Made by a program: the position numbers and the translations under genes. 49,065 bases of DNA from Nitrososphaerota archaeon (GTDB lineage: Archaea > Thermoproteota > Nitrososphaeria > Nitrososphaerales > CADDZS01). Under the pieces are notes generated by a model. The model had not been told where the DNA came from and did not search any database. It worked only from the letters and a program-made list of their open reading frames with translations. This document shows, in pieces, positions 9,181-17,633 of the stretch. The DNA lies in NCBI GenBank assembly GCA_021325255.1, contig JAJPHP010000022.1, forward strand, positions 1 through 49,065, given 5' to 3'. The first letter of the stretch is position 1; each line of letters starts with the position of its first letter.

Positions 9181-9336
9181 TTACTTCTCCTTGCAAATGA
9201 CGCACCGACCTTCGTCATCGTGCAAAGTCACAGGAGGTATCAAAGGGAACATCGGGTGCCTTTCGCAGTGGAGGCATGGCCGATAATCCTTCCTCTTCTG
9301 ATTACTGACTGTAAGGATTGTCTGCTTCGAGTGCAT
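9181..9336 (-). CDS. 51-residue double-CxxC (zinc-ribbon-like) protein
   Basis: The frame from ATG 9336 encodes 51 residues with a basic N terminus (NQKRKDYRP) and two CxxC knuckles: CLHC at residues 21-24 and CVIC at 45-48. About 20 residues separate them, including a His in CERHP. That spacing fits a single zinc ribbon coordinating one metal. A TATA-like element sits 35 nt upstream of the ATG on the same strand, supporting expression. It may be a nucleic-acid-binding or adaptor protein. No named family recognised. Confidence 0.6.
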   Translation of the reverse strand: MHSKQTILTVSNQKRKDYRPCLHCERHPMFPLIPPVTLHDDEGRCVICKEK

Positions 9337-9370
9337 CTTGTCCTGTCGCAGTTGTTTTAGTAATTGCAGG

Positions 9371-9380
9371 GCATATATAC
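9371..9380 (-). promoter_or_regulatory. TATA box of the CxxC protein gene
   Basis: On the minus strand this reads GTATATATGC, centred about 38 nt upstream of the ATG at 9336. This fits an archaeal TATA box with a short leader. Confidence 0.45.
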
Positions 9381-9535
9381 CTACAAGACGATCATCAAAG
9401 TTGATAATCAGTGTCAGCTGACATTAAGGATCTTCATGGGGACCGTGAAGCACTGATTGAATTATCCGCAAATCTTGTTAGCAAAAGGTTAGGCCCATCT
9501 TCACCGAACCTCTGCGGTGGCAGTGAGCCGATAGC

Positions 9536-10579
9536 ATGCCGATGGTTAGGCTGCGTTTTGGAATTGTGGGGTATGGGCGATTTGGGGCAATCCACGCGTC
9601 CAACATCGCAAAAGTCCCCGACCTCGAACTCTCGTCAATCTGCGTGAACGGCGAAGGCAGTCTCCTATCGGCAAAGAAAGATCATCCTCAGGCAACCGTT
9701 TTTCAAGACTACGGCAAGTTCATTCAGGAAGGAGAAGTTGACGCCTTAATCGTCGCAACTCCCAACTACCTCCACGCGAGTCAGGCCATCAAAGCGATTT
9801 CTGCGGGTAAACACGTGCTCGTCGAAAAGCCGATGGGAATCTCAACCGAGGAAGCATTGAGAGTACACGACTTCCAAAAGCAAAACCCTGATGTCAAAGT
9901 TCAGATTGGTTTCGAGTTGAGGTACTCACCCTACTGGCAATATGTCAAGCAACTGGCAGATGACGAAATAGGGCGTCCGACGGCAGCAAAGATCGATATC
10001 CGAAGATCCCCTTCTGCTCTGAGACCGGGATCAAAAAACTGGAGGTATGAAAAGTCCAAGGTCGGCCACTTATTCTTTGAAGAATTGATACATTATGTTG
10101 ACGCCGCCAATTGGTTGATTGGGTCTACTCCTACGAAGGCATGGTGTACCATAGACGGAGGCGATTCTACCTCATTGTCTGAGCCTTTCAGGAGCGCGTT
10201 TCTATTCGTCGAGTACAGGAGCGGCACAAAATTTCTCATCGCGAGCACAATCGCCGGATCTGGCTTCGATCTCTCGCTCTCGGTTGTTGGAGATCGCGGC
10301 TCACTGCGGGGAGAAGTGACTTCTAATGCATTTGATCAAAGTTACATCAAGATGCATAATCTAAACGGTTCGGTCAGCAGGGAGAAGATAGTACCTTACC
10401 GCGCGGAACCAACCGACCTCGAAAGAGAGATAGCCGACTTTGCAAATTGTGTTCGTAGGAAAGTTTCTCCGCGCGTCAACACGACAGATGGCTTTAATGC
10501 AGTTTCAGTTTGCCTTGCAGCAGCAAGGTCGGCGAGGAGCAAGCGAGAAGAGTCGGTGGAGCAGTTTCTCCCAACGTGA
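9536..10579 (+). CDS. Gfo/Idh/MocA family NAD(P)-dependent oxidoreductase
   Basis: The 347-residue protein has the Rossmann motif at residues 8-15 (GIVGYGRFGAIHA), the ATPNYLH strand-turn and the family hallmark VEKPMGIS near residue 100, whose Lys lines the active site. The C-terminal alpha/beta domain holds FFEELIHYVDAANWLIG, with the His of the usual catalytic pair. Length and domain order are normal. Family members reduce or oxidise sugar or cyclitol hydroxyls with NAD(P); the substrate cannot be read from sequence. An alternative ATG lies two codons in (MPMVRL). A short GTG-started frame at 9411 runs into it in another frame and is ignored. Confidence 0.9.
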   Translation: MPMVRLRFGIVGYGRFGAIHASNIAKVPDLELSSICVNGEGSLLSAKKDHPQATVFQDYGKFIQEGEVDALIVATPNYLHASQAIKAISAGKHVLVEKPMGISTEEALRVHDFQKQNPDVKVQIGFELRYSPYWQYVKQLADDEIGRPTAAKIDIRRSPSALRPGSKNWRYEKSKVGHLFFEELIHYVDAANWLIGSTPTKAWCTIDGGDSTSLSEPFRSAFLFVEYRSGTKFLIASTIAGSGFDLSLSVVGDRGSLRGEVTSNAFDQSYIKMHNLNGSVSREKIVPYRAEPTDLEREIADFANCVRRKVSPRVNTTDGFNAVSVCLAAARSARSKREESVEQFLPT

Positions 10580-10694
10580 AGCAAGTTCGATATCTCACAC
10601 AAGATCAGTTCCAATTGACGATGGCTACAACCTTTAAAAAAAGACATGCGAGCTGATAGAATCCTGCCTCAAAAAGAAAGAGCACAGGATCGAA

Positions 10695-11156
10695 TTGAGC
10701 TCATCTAAGAAAGACGAGTTTGGAATCAAGCGCATCTTGGTCGCCGTCGACGGATCAGAAAATGCCACACGAGCTGTTAAAGTTGCATCAACCCTAGCCA
10801 AAGACAACAACGCCAAACTAACAATACTTCACGTCATTACGATTCCAGCTGTGGTGTACTCTGGAGACGTGGCCTTTCCACTAAATAAGATCGAGGTAGA
10901 GGCCCGGCGACAGGGGGAAAAGTACGTAGAGTCTGCCCAATCGACAGCCCGGCAAGCAGGAGTTAAGGCAGAGACAGAGATCATAGAAAGCATCGATTCG
11001 CCTGTGAGAGGAATTACTGATTATTCGGAAAAGAACATGATTGATTTGATCGTCGTAGGAACCAGAGGACTGGGTGGCTTCAAGAGATTGCTTCTTGGTA
11101 GCGTAGGAAGTGGAGTGGTTCACTACGCTCATTGTTCCGTCCTTGTGGTCCGGTGA
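10695..11156 (+). CDS. universal stress protein (UspA family)
   Basis: The 153-residue protein starts at TTG 10695. Strand 1 is RILVAVDGSENA, with the Asp that contacts adenine, and the C terminus holds the ATP-binding signature G-x2-G-x9-G-S (GTRGLGG ... LLLGSVGSGV) followed by the last strand SVLVVR. It is a single-domain, ATP-binding-type USP, cytoplasmic and normally dimeric. It follows the oxidoreductase on the same strand with about 115 nt between, so it is probably transcribed separately. Confidence 0.93.
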   Translation: MSSSKKDEFGIKRILVAVDGSENATRAVKVASTLAKDNNAKLTILHVITIPAVVYSGDVAFPLNKIEVEARRQGEKYVESAQSTARQAGVKAETEIIESIDSPVRGITDYSEKNMIDLIVVGTRGLGGFKRLLLGSVGSGVVHYAHCSVLVVR

Positions 11157-11382
11157 AAAAAAGGGAGAGCTCCTGCGGAGGTCTTTCAAACGCCCATGTG
11201 GCTCCTTATACTTATGGCCAAAAGAAGGCTTGGCTCCCGATCCTGGGAGATATAGGTTACGCGGTAAACTTGCGAACCCGTAAAGCGAACCCTCGACGAA
11301 TTCGAGATTTAACTGATACGGGACGGAGTCGCGCATCGAAAAACGAAAAGCGAAAAAATTGCTGAGAAAAAGTGGAAATCAC

Positions 11383-11400
11383 AACTAGTGGGCAGTCCGC
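11383..11400 (+). repeat. left terminal inverted repeat
   Basis: The sequence is AACTAGTGGGCAGTCCGC. It differs from the right end at two positions (G/A at positions 10 and 17). The TA at 11386-11387 is the likely target duplication. Confidence 0.75.
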
Positions 11401-11484
11401 CAGATAGTTTAACTGATTTTCTCCATATCGAGAAGATTTCTTGACTTAAGTTCTTCTATTCGGTTTCTGAACATTTCAACTTTC

Positions 11485-12543
11485 ATGGCTGGAAAGCCCA
11501 AATTCATAGTCGCTCTTTCAGACTTGGAAAGAGAATCATTGCAAGAAATGATGCAGCCAACAGCTCAACATCGTTATGCGCAAAGTGCCAAATCCATCCT
11601 CATGGAGGCTGAAGGCAATACCAACAACGAAATAACTGAGAAAACTGGTCTCTCGAAAGTTTCAATCACGAAGTGGAAAAGAAGGTTCGTACAAAATCGT
11701 CTTGACGGCCTGAAAGATCTCCCGAGATCTAGCGCCAAGCCAAAGTACAATCATAAAGACATTCTGAAAATAGTAAACACTGCATACAGCAATCCCCCGG
11801 AACCGTTCACAAATTGGAGCATAAGAAGGCTCTCAGAATCCTCTGGAATTAAAATGAAGAAGAGTAGAGTTCACGAAATTCTGAAGAGCTTGGATCTAAA
11901 ACCACATCAGTATCGAATGTGGCTCTTTCCATCACATGATCCCGAATTTGAAAGGAAGGAGATGGAGATATGCGGTTTGTACATCAATCCTCCGGAAAAT
12001 GGCGTTGTCATATGCGTCGATGAGAAACCAGCTATTCAGGCTCTCGAAAGAATTCATCCTTCGGATGCAATGGAACAGGCGAGAGTGCAACGGATGGATT
12101 TCCATTACAAGAGACATGGAGTTCTCAACCTTTTTGGCGCCTTCAGCGTGAAGGATGGGTTCGTGTATGGGAAGCCTTCAGAGAAAAAGAAGGCGCCCGA
12201 TTTCCTGGATTTCTTGGAGGATGTTTATTCGAGATGGAGCTCTCCTACAAGAGAACTTCACATCATAATGGACAATTATGGCACTCACACCAGCCATTTG
12301 GTCACCGAATGGATTAGCAACCATACCCGTGTCAAATTTCATTACACGCCAACTCATGCGTCGTGGCTGAACCAGATAGAGCTGTGGTTCAGCATACTTC
12401 ACAGGCAGGTACTGCAAAGAGGCGATTTCAAATCAAAGGAAGATCTGGGACACAAACTCGTCCAATTCGTCGAAGATTACAATCAAAGAGCCAAACCATT
12501 TGCATGGACGTACAAGGGAAGGCCTTTGATGATTATGTGTTGA
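11485..12543 (+). CDS. IS630 family DDE transposase
   Basis: The 352-residue protein is a complete single-frame IS630-type transposase. Residues 30-110 form the N-terminal HTH domains (ITEKTGLSKVSITKWKRRF; then WSIRRLSESSGIKMKKSRV). The catalytic core has the three acids in order: Asp in VVICVDEKPAIQ, Asp in LHIIMDNYGTH, and Glu in WLNQIELWFS. The final YKGRPL segment is usual for the family. No frameshift is needed, unlike in many IS630 members. All catalytic residues are present, so it is likely competent for cut-and-paste transposition. Confidence 0.95.
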   Translation: MAGKPKFIVALSDLERESLQEMMQPTAQHRYAQSAKSILMEAEGNTNNEITEKTGLSKVSITKWKRRFVQNRLDGLKDLPRSSAKPKYNHKDILKIVNTAYSNPPEPFTNWSIRRLSESSGIKMKKSRVHEILKSLDLKPHQYRMWLFPSHDPEFERKEMEICGLYINPPENGVVICVDEKPAIQALERIHPSDAMEQARVQRMDFHYKRHGVLNLFGAFSVKDGFVYGKPSEKKKAPDFLDFLEDVYSRWSSPTRELHIIMDNYGTHTSHLVTEWISNHTRVKFHYTPTHASWLNQIELWFSILHRQVLQRGDFKSKEDLGHKLVQFVEDYNQRAKPFAWTYKGRPLMIMC

Positions 12544-12564
12544 ATGAGGTACAAGGGGCAACTT

Positions 12565-13068
12565 TCAGTAGTACTGCTTCGGCGCCTTGCCTTTTTCTTC
12601 GAGTATCAATGGATATCTCTTTCCCCTTGTAACCTCCCCGAATCCATCTACTTCAATGCCAAATCTTTGGTCGTCTCCGAAATCGAATATGAAAAGAAAT
12701 TTCTGACCCTTTTTCAAATTCAACTTGCTGAGTTTAGTCGACGTAGAATTTGGTCTTTCTCCGTCGAATGGATCTTCCTCTGTCGAGCACGAGTACTCCA
12801 TTCTTCTATCTCTAGAGTAGGGCAGATTGTCAAAGAAAAAGGAGTACATGTGTGGGTCGTCCCATCCGAATGACTTGTAGATTATTGTCTCGTGAAGATC
12901 GTCTAGAGTTTGGGTCTCCTTCATCTCTATCTTCCTTGTGACCCTCCTTGAGAATCCAGCACCACACTGTCCAAGATAGTACAAGTTGAAGATCACAGTT
13001 TTCTTCGCAGATTCTTCATTCTCTTTTCCAGTGTAAACCCAAGTTCCTCTCATGGTTGGGTTAACCAA
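12565..13068 (-). CDS. plasmid pRiA4b ORF-3-like protein, carried in the IS
   Basis: The 167-residue protein shows hallmarks of the pRiA4b ORF-3 family: TLDDLHETIIYKSFGWDD, then HMYSFFF, then LKKGQKFLFIFDFGDDQRF, ending with KAPKQYY. Members occur on plasmids and near transposases; function is unknown. It is convergent with the transposase (22 nt between ends) and its start lies about 20 nt inside the right inverted repeat. It is therefore within the element and probably moves with it. A start at the second Met (MRGTWVY) is equally possible. Confidence 0.8.
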   Translation of the reverse strand: MVNPTMRGTWVYTGKENEESAKKTVIFNLYYLGQCGAGFSRRVTRKIEMKETQTLDDLHETIIYKSFGWDDPHMYSFFFDNLPYSRDRRMEYSCSTEEDPFDGERPNSTSTKLSKLNLKKGQKFLFIFDFGDDQRFGIEVDGFGEVTRGKRYPLILEEKGKAPKQYY

Positions 13069-13089
13069 AGGGATTGGTAAATCAACTTA

Positions 13090-13107
13090 GTGGACTGTCC
13101 ACTAGTT
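13090..13107 (-). repeat. right terminal inverted repeat
   Basis: On the minus strand it reads AACTAGTGGACAGTCCAC. Its inner part, AGTGGACTGTCCACT on the plus strand (13089-13103), is itself a perfect 7-1-7 palindrome; the left end has only an imperfect version. Confidence 0.75.
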
Positions 13108-13254
13108 AGCGAAGCTCCCCAGTCTACAAAGTGTGCGCTCCGTCGGAAGGGGTAAACGCAAGGGCAGTCTCCGGCAACGTACCACTCAATCGTACCGCGT
13201 TACTCCACTCTCGGTCGAAACGGCGAAGTTTACACCGTTTGCCTGCGTTTTGGT

Positions 13255-13290
13255 GAGAATTTGAGAAATCGAGGTGAATTTCAAATTCTC
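13255..13290 (+). promoter_or_regulatory. inverted repeat, possible operator
   Basis: GAGAATTTGA at 13255-13264 and TCAAATTCTC at 13281-13290 are perfect complements with a 16-nt spacer. They end about 25 nt upstream of the TATA box of the beta-helix gene. The position fits a dimeric activator or repressor site. Confidence 0.45.
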
Positions 13291-13315
13291 GTGAGTGGCT
13301 CAGCCCTTCACATGA

Positions 13316-13323
13316 TTTAAATA
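13316..13323 (+). promoter_or_regulatory. TATA box of the beta-helix gene
   Basis: TTTAAATA lies 38 nt upstream of the ATG at 13361, which fits an archaeal TATA box and a short 5' leader. Confidence 0.6.
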
Positions 13324-13360
13324 AAGCCATAGCAAAGCCCGGTCTAGGCCTTCCTTTCTT

Positions 13361-14578
13361 ATGGAAAAATCGAGAAGTAGTATTGTTAGACTCGCTCCTT
13401 TGTTTGCATTGACACTTTTGTCACTCTCATTGTTTTCAGCTCCATCGCTGACTGCATTTGCAACTTTATGTTCGCCTGCAGGTACGACAGGCTTGACTGC
13501 ATACATTGTAGTCAGCACGAACGGACAAGTGTTAACCCCTGCGAAACTTGGAACGGCCAAGGTGAATGCAACGGGTTGCAACGTCGGAATTTACGTCGCA
13601 CCTAACACGAAAGGGGTTCTCATCTCGGGCCTAATCATAACCGGAGCCACAGATCATGGGATTTTCGTGCAAGACGCCAGCTCGGCAACTATTGCGCACA
13701 ACACCGTGACAGGAAACGGAGTAGCAAAGACCGCGGGCATTGCGGAAGACAAGGCTATCGAGCTTGTTGGAACAAGTGACTCGATTGTCTCCGATAATAC
13801 TGTCACATTCAACTTCGCCGACGGAGGAATTGGAATCGCAGACGACGGTGCAATCGATCCTGGTGCTCCACTTAGTTCGGGGAGCACGCCAATCGCAAGC
13901 ACTGCAAACACCGTCTCAGGTAACTACGTCAAGGATAACGCGGCGGGCTGCGGGATTGTTGTCGCGGCTTACAATGCAGGAGGAGGCGTCGGCAACAACC
14001 TTGTCGAGGACAACACCGTCATTGGTAACTCTGTCCTTGATTCAGCAATCAAGGGATTTGTCGGAGGTATCGTGGTGGCGGCTGACACTCCGGATACCAG
14101 TGTCTGGAGCAACACGGTGAAGGACAACGTCGTAAATGGTAGCCTGATTCCTGGAATTGTGATTCATTCCAATGCGCCAGGCGACGCCGTCAAGAGCACC
14201 GAGATCATAGACAATACGCTTACTTACAACGGCGTTGAAACTACAAACAGTTTCGAGCCACACATGCCCGCGGCAATCATGGTCGTCTCTGAGATACCGC
14301 ACGGCGGAGCGACAATAACTGGAACAGATATCAGAGCAAACTACGCAAATAACAATGTCTACTCGGTATGGTACTGCAACACCAGTCCCTCGATAACGAG
14401 CCAACAGGGACCTGTCCAGAACATTGGCGTCTGCCAGGCTACGCAGCCTCCGCCGACTTCAGTCCCACAATTCCCGTTAGGAGCCTTCGGACTGGTCGCT
14501 GTGCTTGCAACAGGCTTTGTGCTGCTGGCGCTGATGAGAAGGAGGATGTTGCTGAGCTCCGTGCGCAGTTCCGTTTGA
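13361..14578 (+). CDS. secreted right-handed beta-helix protein with C-terminal anchor
   Basis: The 405-residue protein starts with a signal peptide (basic MEKSRSS, hydrophobic LFALTLLSLSLFSAP). Residues 60-340 are parallel beta-helix repeats of the NosD/pectate-lyase type: successive coils of the form 'I.DN.V.gN....GI.v', for example TIAHNTVTGN, SIVSDNTVTFN, LVEDNTVIGN and TEIIDNTLTYN. The C terminus has VPQFPLGAFG, a 22-residue helix and MRRRM. That is the PEFPLG-like membrane anchor common in archaeal surface proteins. It probably sits on the cell surface and binds or cleaves polysaccharide; catalytic residues cannot be named. It lies directly after the IS and has its own promoter. Confidence 0.85.
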   Translation: MEKSRSSIVRLAPLFALTLLSLSLFSAPSLTAFATLCSPAGTTGLTAYIVVSTNGQVLTPAKLGTAKVNATGCNVGIYVAPNTKGVLISGLIITGATDHGIFVQDASSATIAHNTVTGNGVAKTAGIAEDKAIELVGTSDSIVSDNTVTFNFADGGIGIADDGAIDPGAPLSSGSTPIASTANTVSGNYVKDNAAGCGIVVAAYNAGGGVGNNLVEDNTVIGNSVLDSAIKGFVGGIVVAADTPDTSVWSNTVKDNVVNGSLIPGIVIHSNAPGDAVKSTEIIDNTLTYNGVETTNSFEPHMPAAIMVVSEIPHGGATITGTDIRANYANNNVYSVWYCNTSPSITSQQGPVQNIGVCQATQPPPTSVPQFPLGAFGLVAVLATGFVLLALMRRRMLLSSVRSSV

Positions 14579-14666
14579 ATTTTTCTAGAACAGGACGCGC
14601 GACGGACTAAAGTGGAGCCTTGCTCAGTTTAGGCGAGAATCCACACCTGCTCTATTCTTTTTCTCG

Positions 14667-15107
14667 TTACTCCTTCCAGCTACTTGCGTGCGGGAGTCCG
14701 TCCACATAGTAGTTGGTCAGGCAGCGATCTATCTTGAATTCGAAGAGGATATAGCGGTCATTCGGCTTGTACGGAAATAACCTAACCGCGGCTTCTCTCG
14801 ACGCATCGTCTGTCAAGAGGAATGCCCTCAGGCTGATCTGAAACTCGCCGTTGGTGCCCTGCCAATCAGTTACGAGGGAGTGCATCGCGTACTTGCCGTT
14901 CCTCTATATGTCCTTTGCCTAGGGAGACGTTGGCTCCATGAAGGCGAACAGACGACCAGAGCCTATGAACGGTGTGAAAGGGTGAACCCTTGGATAGCCG
15001 TCAGGTCGAATCGTCGCAAGGTACATGACCTTGTGCTCGACGAATCTCTTTTCGCCAAAACTCGCCATCTCCGGCGTGACCAAAGCGAACTCTGCCCAGC
15101 TCAGCAA
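14667..15107 (-). pseudogene. pyridoxamine-phosphate-oxidase-like (PPOX/F420) gene with two in-frame TAG
   Basis: One continuous frame runs from TTG 15107 to 14667 but carries TAG at 14919-14921 and 14904-14906. Read through, it gives about 145 residues of a split-barrel flavin/F420-binding protein. The pieces are FVEHKVMYLATIRPDGYPRV, FAFMEPTSP, stop, AKDI, stop, RNGKYAMHSLV, then beta strands YILFEFKIDRC. In relatives the stop positions are usually basic (SPK..DLRR.GRYALH, from memory of the family), so Lys or Arg codons probably became TAG. No frameshift is present. The break falls in the phosphate-binding region. Confidence 0.8.
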
Positions 15108-15442
15108 GACTTGTTCTTACCTCTCGCAGATTTCGAACAAAATAGGTATTTCACTGTCATAGCTTTGTCGGCCATTTGGATGATAAATGAAGAAGGAGCG
15201 AGCGACGCATTCGTTTGAACTCATCTCAGCAAAGAGCAGGCAAAAAGAACCAGTTGGTATACGGAGCGGCTAGCCGGAAGAAGAATATCAGCCTTCTCTT
15301 GGCACGTGAATCCCTAATCCGTTGGGGTATCGCTATTGCAACATATCATACTCATTCTCATTTTTGGTAATCGTGTCAGCGATTTAAATTGGCGCAAAGT
15401 ACCAAGAGTTCCGCGAATACACGCAACCAATCTAAAATTTTG

Positions 15443-16114
15443 ATGGACAGGAATGATTTTCACAAAATGAGTACAAAGAGCACAGGGATAACAGCCGGAC
15501 TTATCATTGCAGCAGTGATACTGAGTGGTGTGCTGGGATTTTACTTTGCAACGATAACGGTAGCAAGCCACGCTTCCGCCCAGCAGAGCGTGAATACAAC
15601 TACACAGCAACAACAGAAGAATTCCACCGTAGTGGTTGACTTGGATATCGTCCCCGACTTCGGCGGCGCCGGCTACGACGCCTTCGTGCTCGCTGGGGAC
15701 CTCAACAATACTCTCCCGTCTCCCGCCTCAAACACAACAGCGCCGGGACAAAACGACAACAACATTACCCTCGCCGCGAACACTCAGGTCAAGTTCGTCA
15801 TAACCTCCATCGACTCTGCAGTACTCCAGAACTTTTCGGGCTCAGTTTCGACTCCCTTCGCGATATACAACTCGACGGACAGCGGCGAGGCGTCGGTGCA
15901 ATTTGGTACGGGTCAGACTGTCTCAAACCTCCCGATTGGGCACACCTTCACTGTCACGGAGCTTGGTCTGAATATCCCTCTTGCGCCGAGCACCGTAACC
16001 ACTTTCACGTATACTTTCACGAAGCCCGGCGTATACCAGTACGTATGCTTAACACCATGCGGGCCGGGGATGGGCTTGATGGGGTACATGAGTGGTTACC
16101 TGATTGTGAAGTAA
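15443..16114 (+). CDS. membrane-anchored cupredoxin (sulfocyanin-like)
   Basis: The protein has about 223 residues from ATG 15443; another ATG is at 15467 and the frame is open back to 15389. A signal anchor (GITAGLIIAAVILSGVLGFYF) is followed by a Gln/Thr/Asn linker and a cupredoxin domain. Likely copper ligands are the His in IGHTFTVTEL, the Cys of TPCGPGM and the Met near GYM. The C-terminal GVYQYVC ... MSGYLIV strand is typical of sulfocyanin and CoxII-type cupredoxins. The CuA His of CoxII is replaced by Met, so a mononuclear blue-copper site is more likely. It would act outside the membrane in electron transfer. TTTAAAT at 15383-15389 may be its TATA box. Confidence 0.8.
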   Translation: MDRNDFHKMSTKSTGITAGLIIAAVILSGVLGFYFATITVASHASAQQSVNTTTQQQQKNSTVVVDLDIVPDFGGAGYDAFVLAGDLNNTLPSPASNTTAPGQNDNNITLAANTQVKFVITSIDSAVLQNFSGSVSTPFAIYNSTDSGEASVQFGTGQTVSNLPIGHTFTVTELGLNIPLAPSTVTTFTYTFTKPGVYQYVCLTPCGPGMGLMGYMSGYLIVK

Positions 16115-16317
16115 TTACCTCGTTCTGACCAGAAGCTGTGCAGGGCTTTTACTGCTGCATTCTTTCCTTACTATATTTCAGATCGTCAATTGGAAGCGCC
16201 TAAAATGGGAGTAGTGTCGATTCGCCATCGAAAAGAAAATCTATTCAAAATAAATCAATATTTTCTTTTTCCGAAGAATAGATGGTAATGCCAGATCGGC
16301 GAACCAAAACTCAAAGT

Positions 16318-16755
16318 ATGATGCAAAGCCGAGAGATGGAAGACTTTCTTACAAAGGGCTACCCAAAACCTTTGCGCTTTTGCCGTCGCTTCGGAAAACA
16401 AAGAGGGTGGGTGCATGCCACATGTCTCTTCGGTGTTGTATCTCTGGGATGCGGGTTCATTCTTGATAAGCACGAGCGAAGACAGGCTTAAGGTCAAGTG
16501 CATCAGGAAAAATCCCAACGTTGCTCTAATCGTTGACACAGACACAATCCCGTACGAGGGAGTCATCGTCGAGGGAACGGCCACCCTGACAAAGAGAGAT
16601 GTTCGGAGGAAGACGCTCGAGATAGTGAAACGCTACGTCAGGGGCGAGAAAAATATCAAGACCCAATACGCTGACTTGATGAAGTACCCGGGATCCTGAT
16701 TAGTATCAAGCCAAAGAAATCACTCGACATAATGTCGTACAAGAAATGGTCTTGA
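16318..16755 (+). pseudogene. second PPOX-family gene, two frameshifts
   Basis: Three consecutive frames are needed to read one pyridoxamine-5-phosphate-oxidase-like protein. Frame 1 encodes MQSREMEDFLTKGYPKPLRF. After a T run near 16378-16382 the next frame encodes AVASENKEGG ... LYLWDAGSFLISTSEDRLKV and DTDTIPYEGVIVEGTATL up to MKYPG. A second shift near 16690 gives ILISIKPKKSLDIMSYKKWS and a TGA at 16753. All the usual blocks of a roughly 145-residue split-barrel protein are present, so the decay is recent or the sequence has indel errors. The first shift is at a homopolymer; the second is not. Confidence 0.8.
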
Positions 16756-16910
16756 GCCACACGTACTCTCTGACAGATCTTTTTTTCGCATCAAAGAAAA
16801 GCGGCCTGGTGAACGAGGCTAGCTAATTAAGAAATAAGCACGGATTTCTTAGAAAGACTTAAACCCATGGCTGGCTTAGCCATGCAGGCTCGATCGATGC
16901 TCCTTCTCAA

Positions 16911-17594
16911 ATGATTCCACGCCCATCCAACGCAAAAACAGTTTCCATAGTCGCGCTCTTTGTATCTTTGATTCTTGCAACCGACTATGGGCTCGCGCCA
17001 ATTCCCAACGTCAAGCTCGTCGATACCCTCGTGTTTGCATGCGCCTTTGTCTTCGGCTTTAGAATGGGCGCCTACGTGGCATTGGCCTCAGAGCTCATCT
17101 GGGGTGTGATAAGCCCATACGGGTTTGGTCAGTACATCATCCCATTCTTGGCGGTGGGCGAGCTGCTCTATGCGTTTGCGGGTTGGGGCGCTTCGAGAAT
17201 CTGGAATGGTGAGGAGATTTCGACGCTCTCGCCTCGGAACACCTACTTCGGAGCTCTGCTCTGCATCTGCGCCTTCATCTGGGACACGGAGACAAACCTC
17301 GCGACGGGTTTGCTTCAGCTCATCGCGCAGGGGCACATTACACTGTCGGGCCTCATGCTCTTCGAGGGCACCGGCCTCATCTTCATGATCCCCCACGAGA
17401 TCACCGATTTAGTCTTTGGGTCTCTGCTTGCTCCGATCGTAATATTGTACTTCACTCGTCGCTTGCGCGGCGGTGCGTTGACGATTTCTTCAAAGCAAGA
17501 AGAAAAAGAAACAGTGGTGAGCAGAATTTCTTCTGAAGAAGGCGAAGGAAGAGTAAATGACAACACGGACCCGAGCCGCAGCATAGAGTTGTGA
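16911..17594 (+). CDS. ECF transporter S-component-like membrane protein
   Basis: The 227-residue protein starts at ATG 16911 and has about six membrane helices. The first blocks (ALFVSLILATDYGLAPIPNV, then LVDTLVFACAFVFGFRMGA, then ELIWGVISPYG) follow the layout of ECF substrate-binding (S) components, in which a short N-terminal helix is followed by a substrate-facing loop. The hydrophilic 50-residue tail, rich in Glu and Lys, is cytoplasmic. The adjacent DUF4430 and BtuF-like genes on the same strand suggest a cobamide or related ligand. No EcfA/EcfT gene lies in this window, so a shared energising module elsewhere would be needed. Confidence 0.65.
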   Translation: MIPRPSNAKTVSIVALFVSLILATDYGLAPIPNVKLVDTLVFACAFVFGFRMGAYVALASELIWGVISPYGFGQYIIPFLAVGELLYAFAGWGASRIWNGEEISTLSPRNTYFGALLCICAFIWDTETNLATGLLQLIAQGHITLSGLMLFEGTGLIFMIPHEITDLVFGSLLAPIVILYFTRRLRGGALTISSKQEEKETVVSRISSEEGEGRVNDNTDPSRSIEL

Positions 17595-17633
17595 ACGTGG
17601 AGACAAGAAGAAGAATAAGAGGGAAAGAAGAAA

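Larger units (their letters stand above)
11386..13104. mobile_element. IS630-type insertion element with passenger gene
   Basis: Terminal inverted repeats of 18 nt (16 identical) lie at 11383-11400 and 13090-13107. Each contains a TA at the presumed junction, as expected for IS630/Tc1-type insertion into TA. Between them are a full transposase (plus strand) and a convergent pRiA4b-ORF3-like gene (minus strand). At about 1.7 kb the element is longer than a simple IS630 of about 1.1-1.2 kb because of this passenger. It sits between the universal stress protein gene and the beta-helix gene and breaks neither. Confidence 0.8.

Noticed and set aside
8877..9200. 107-residue plus-strand frame
   Set aside because: The middle is plausible, but the N terminus is an Arg-rich shadow of the microprotein at 8828 and the end overlaps the CxxC gene. 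No start or family.
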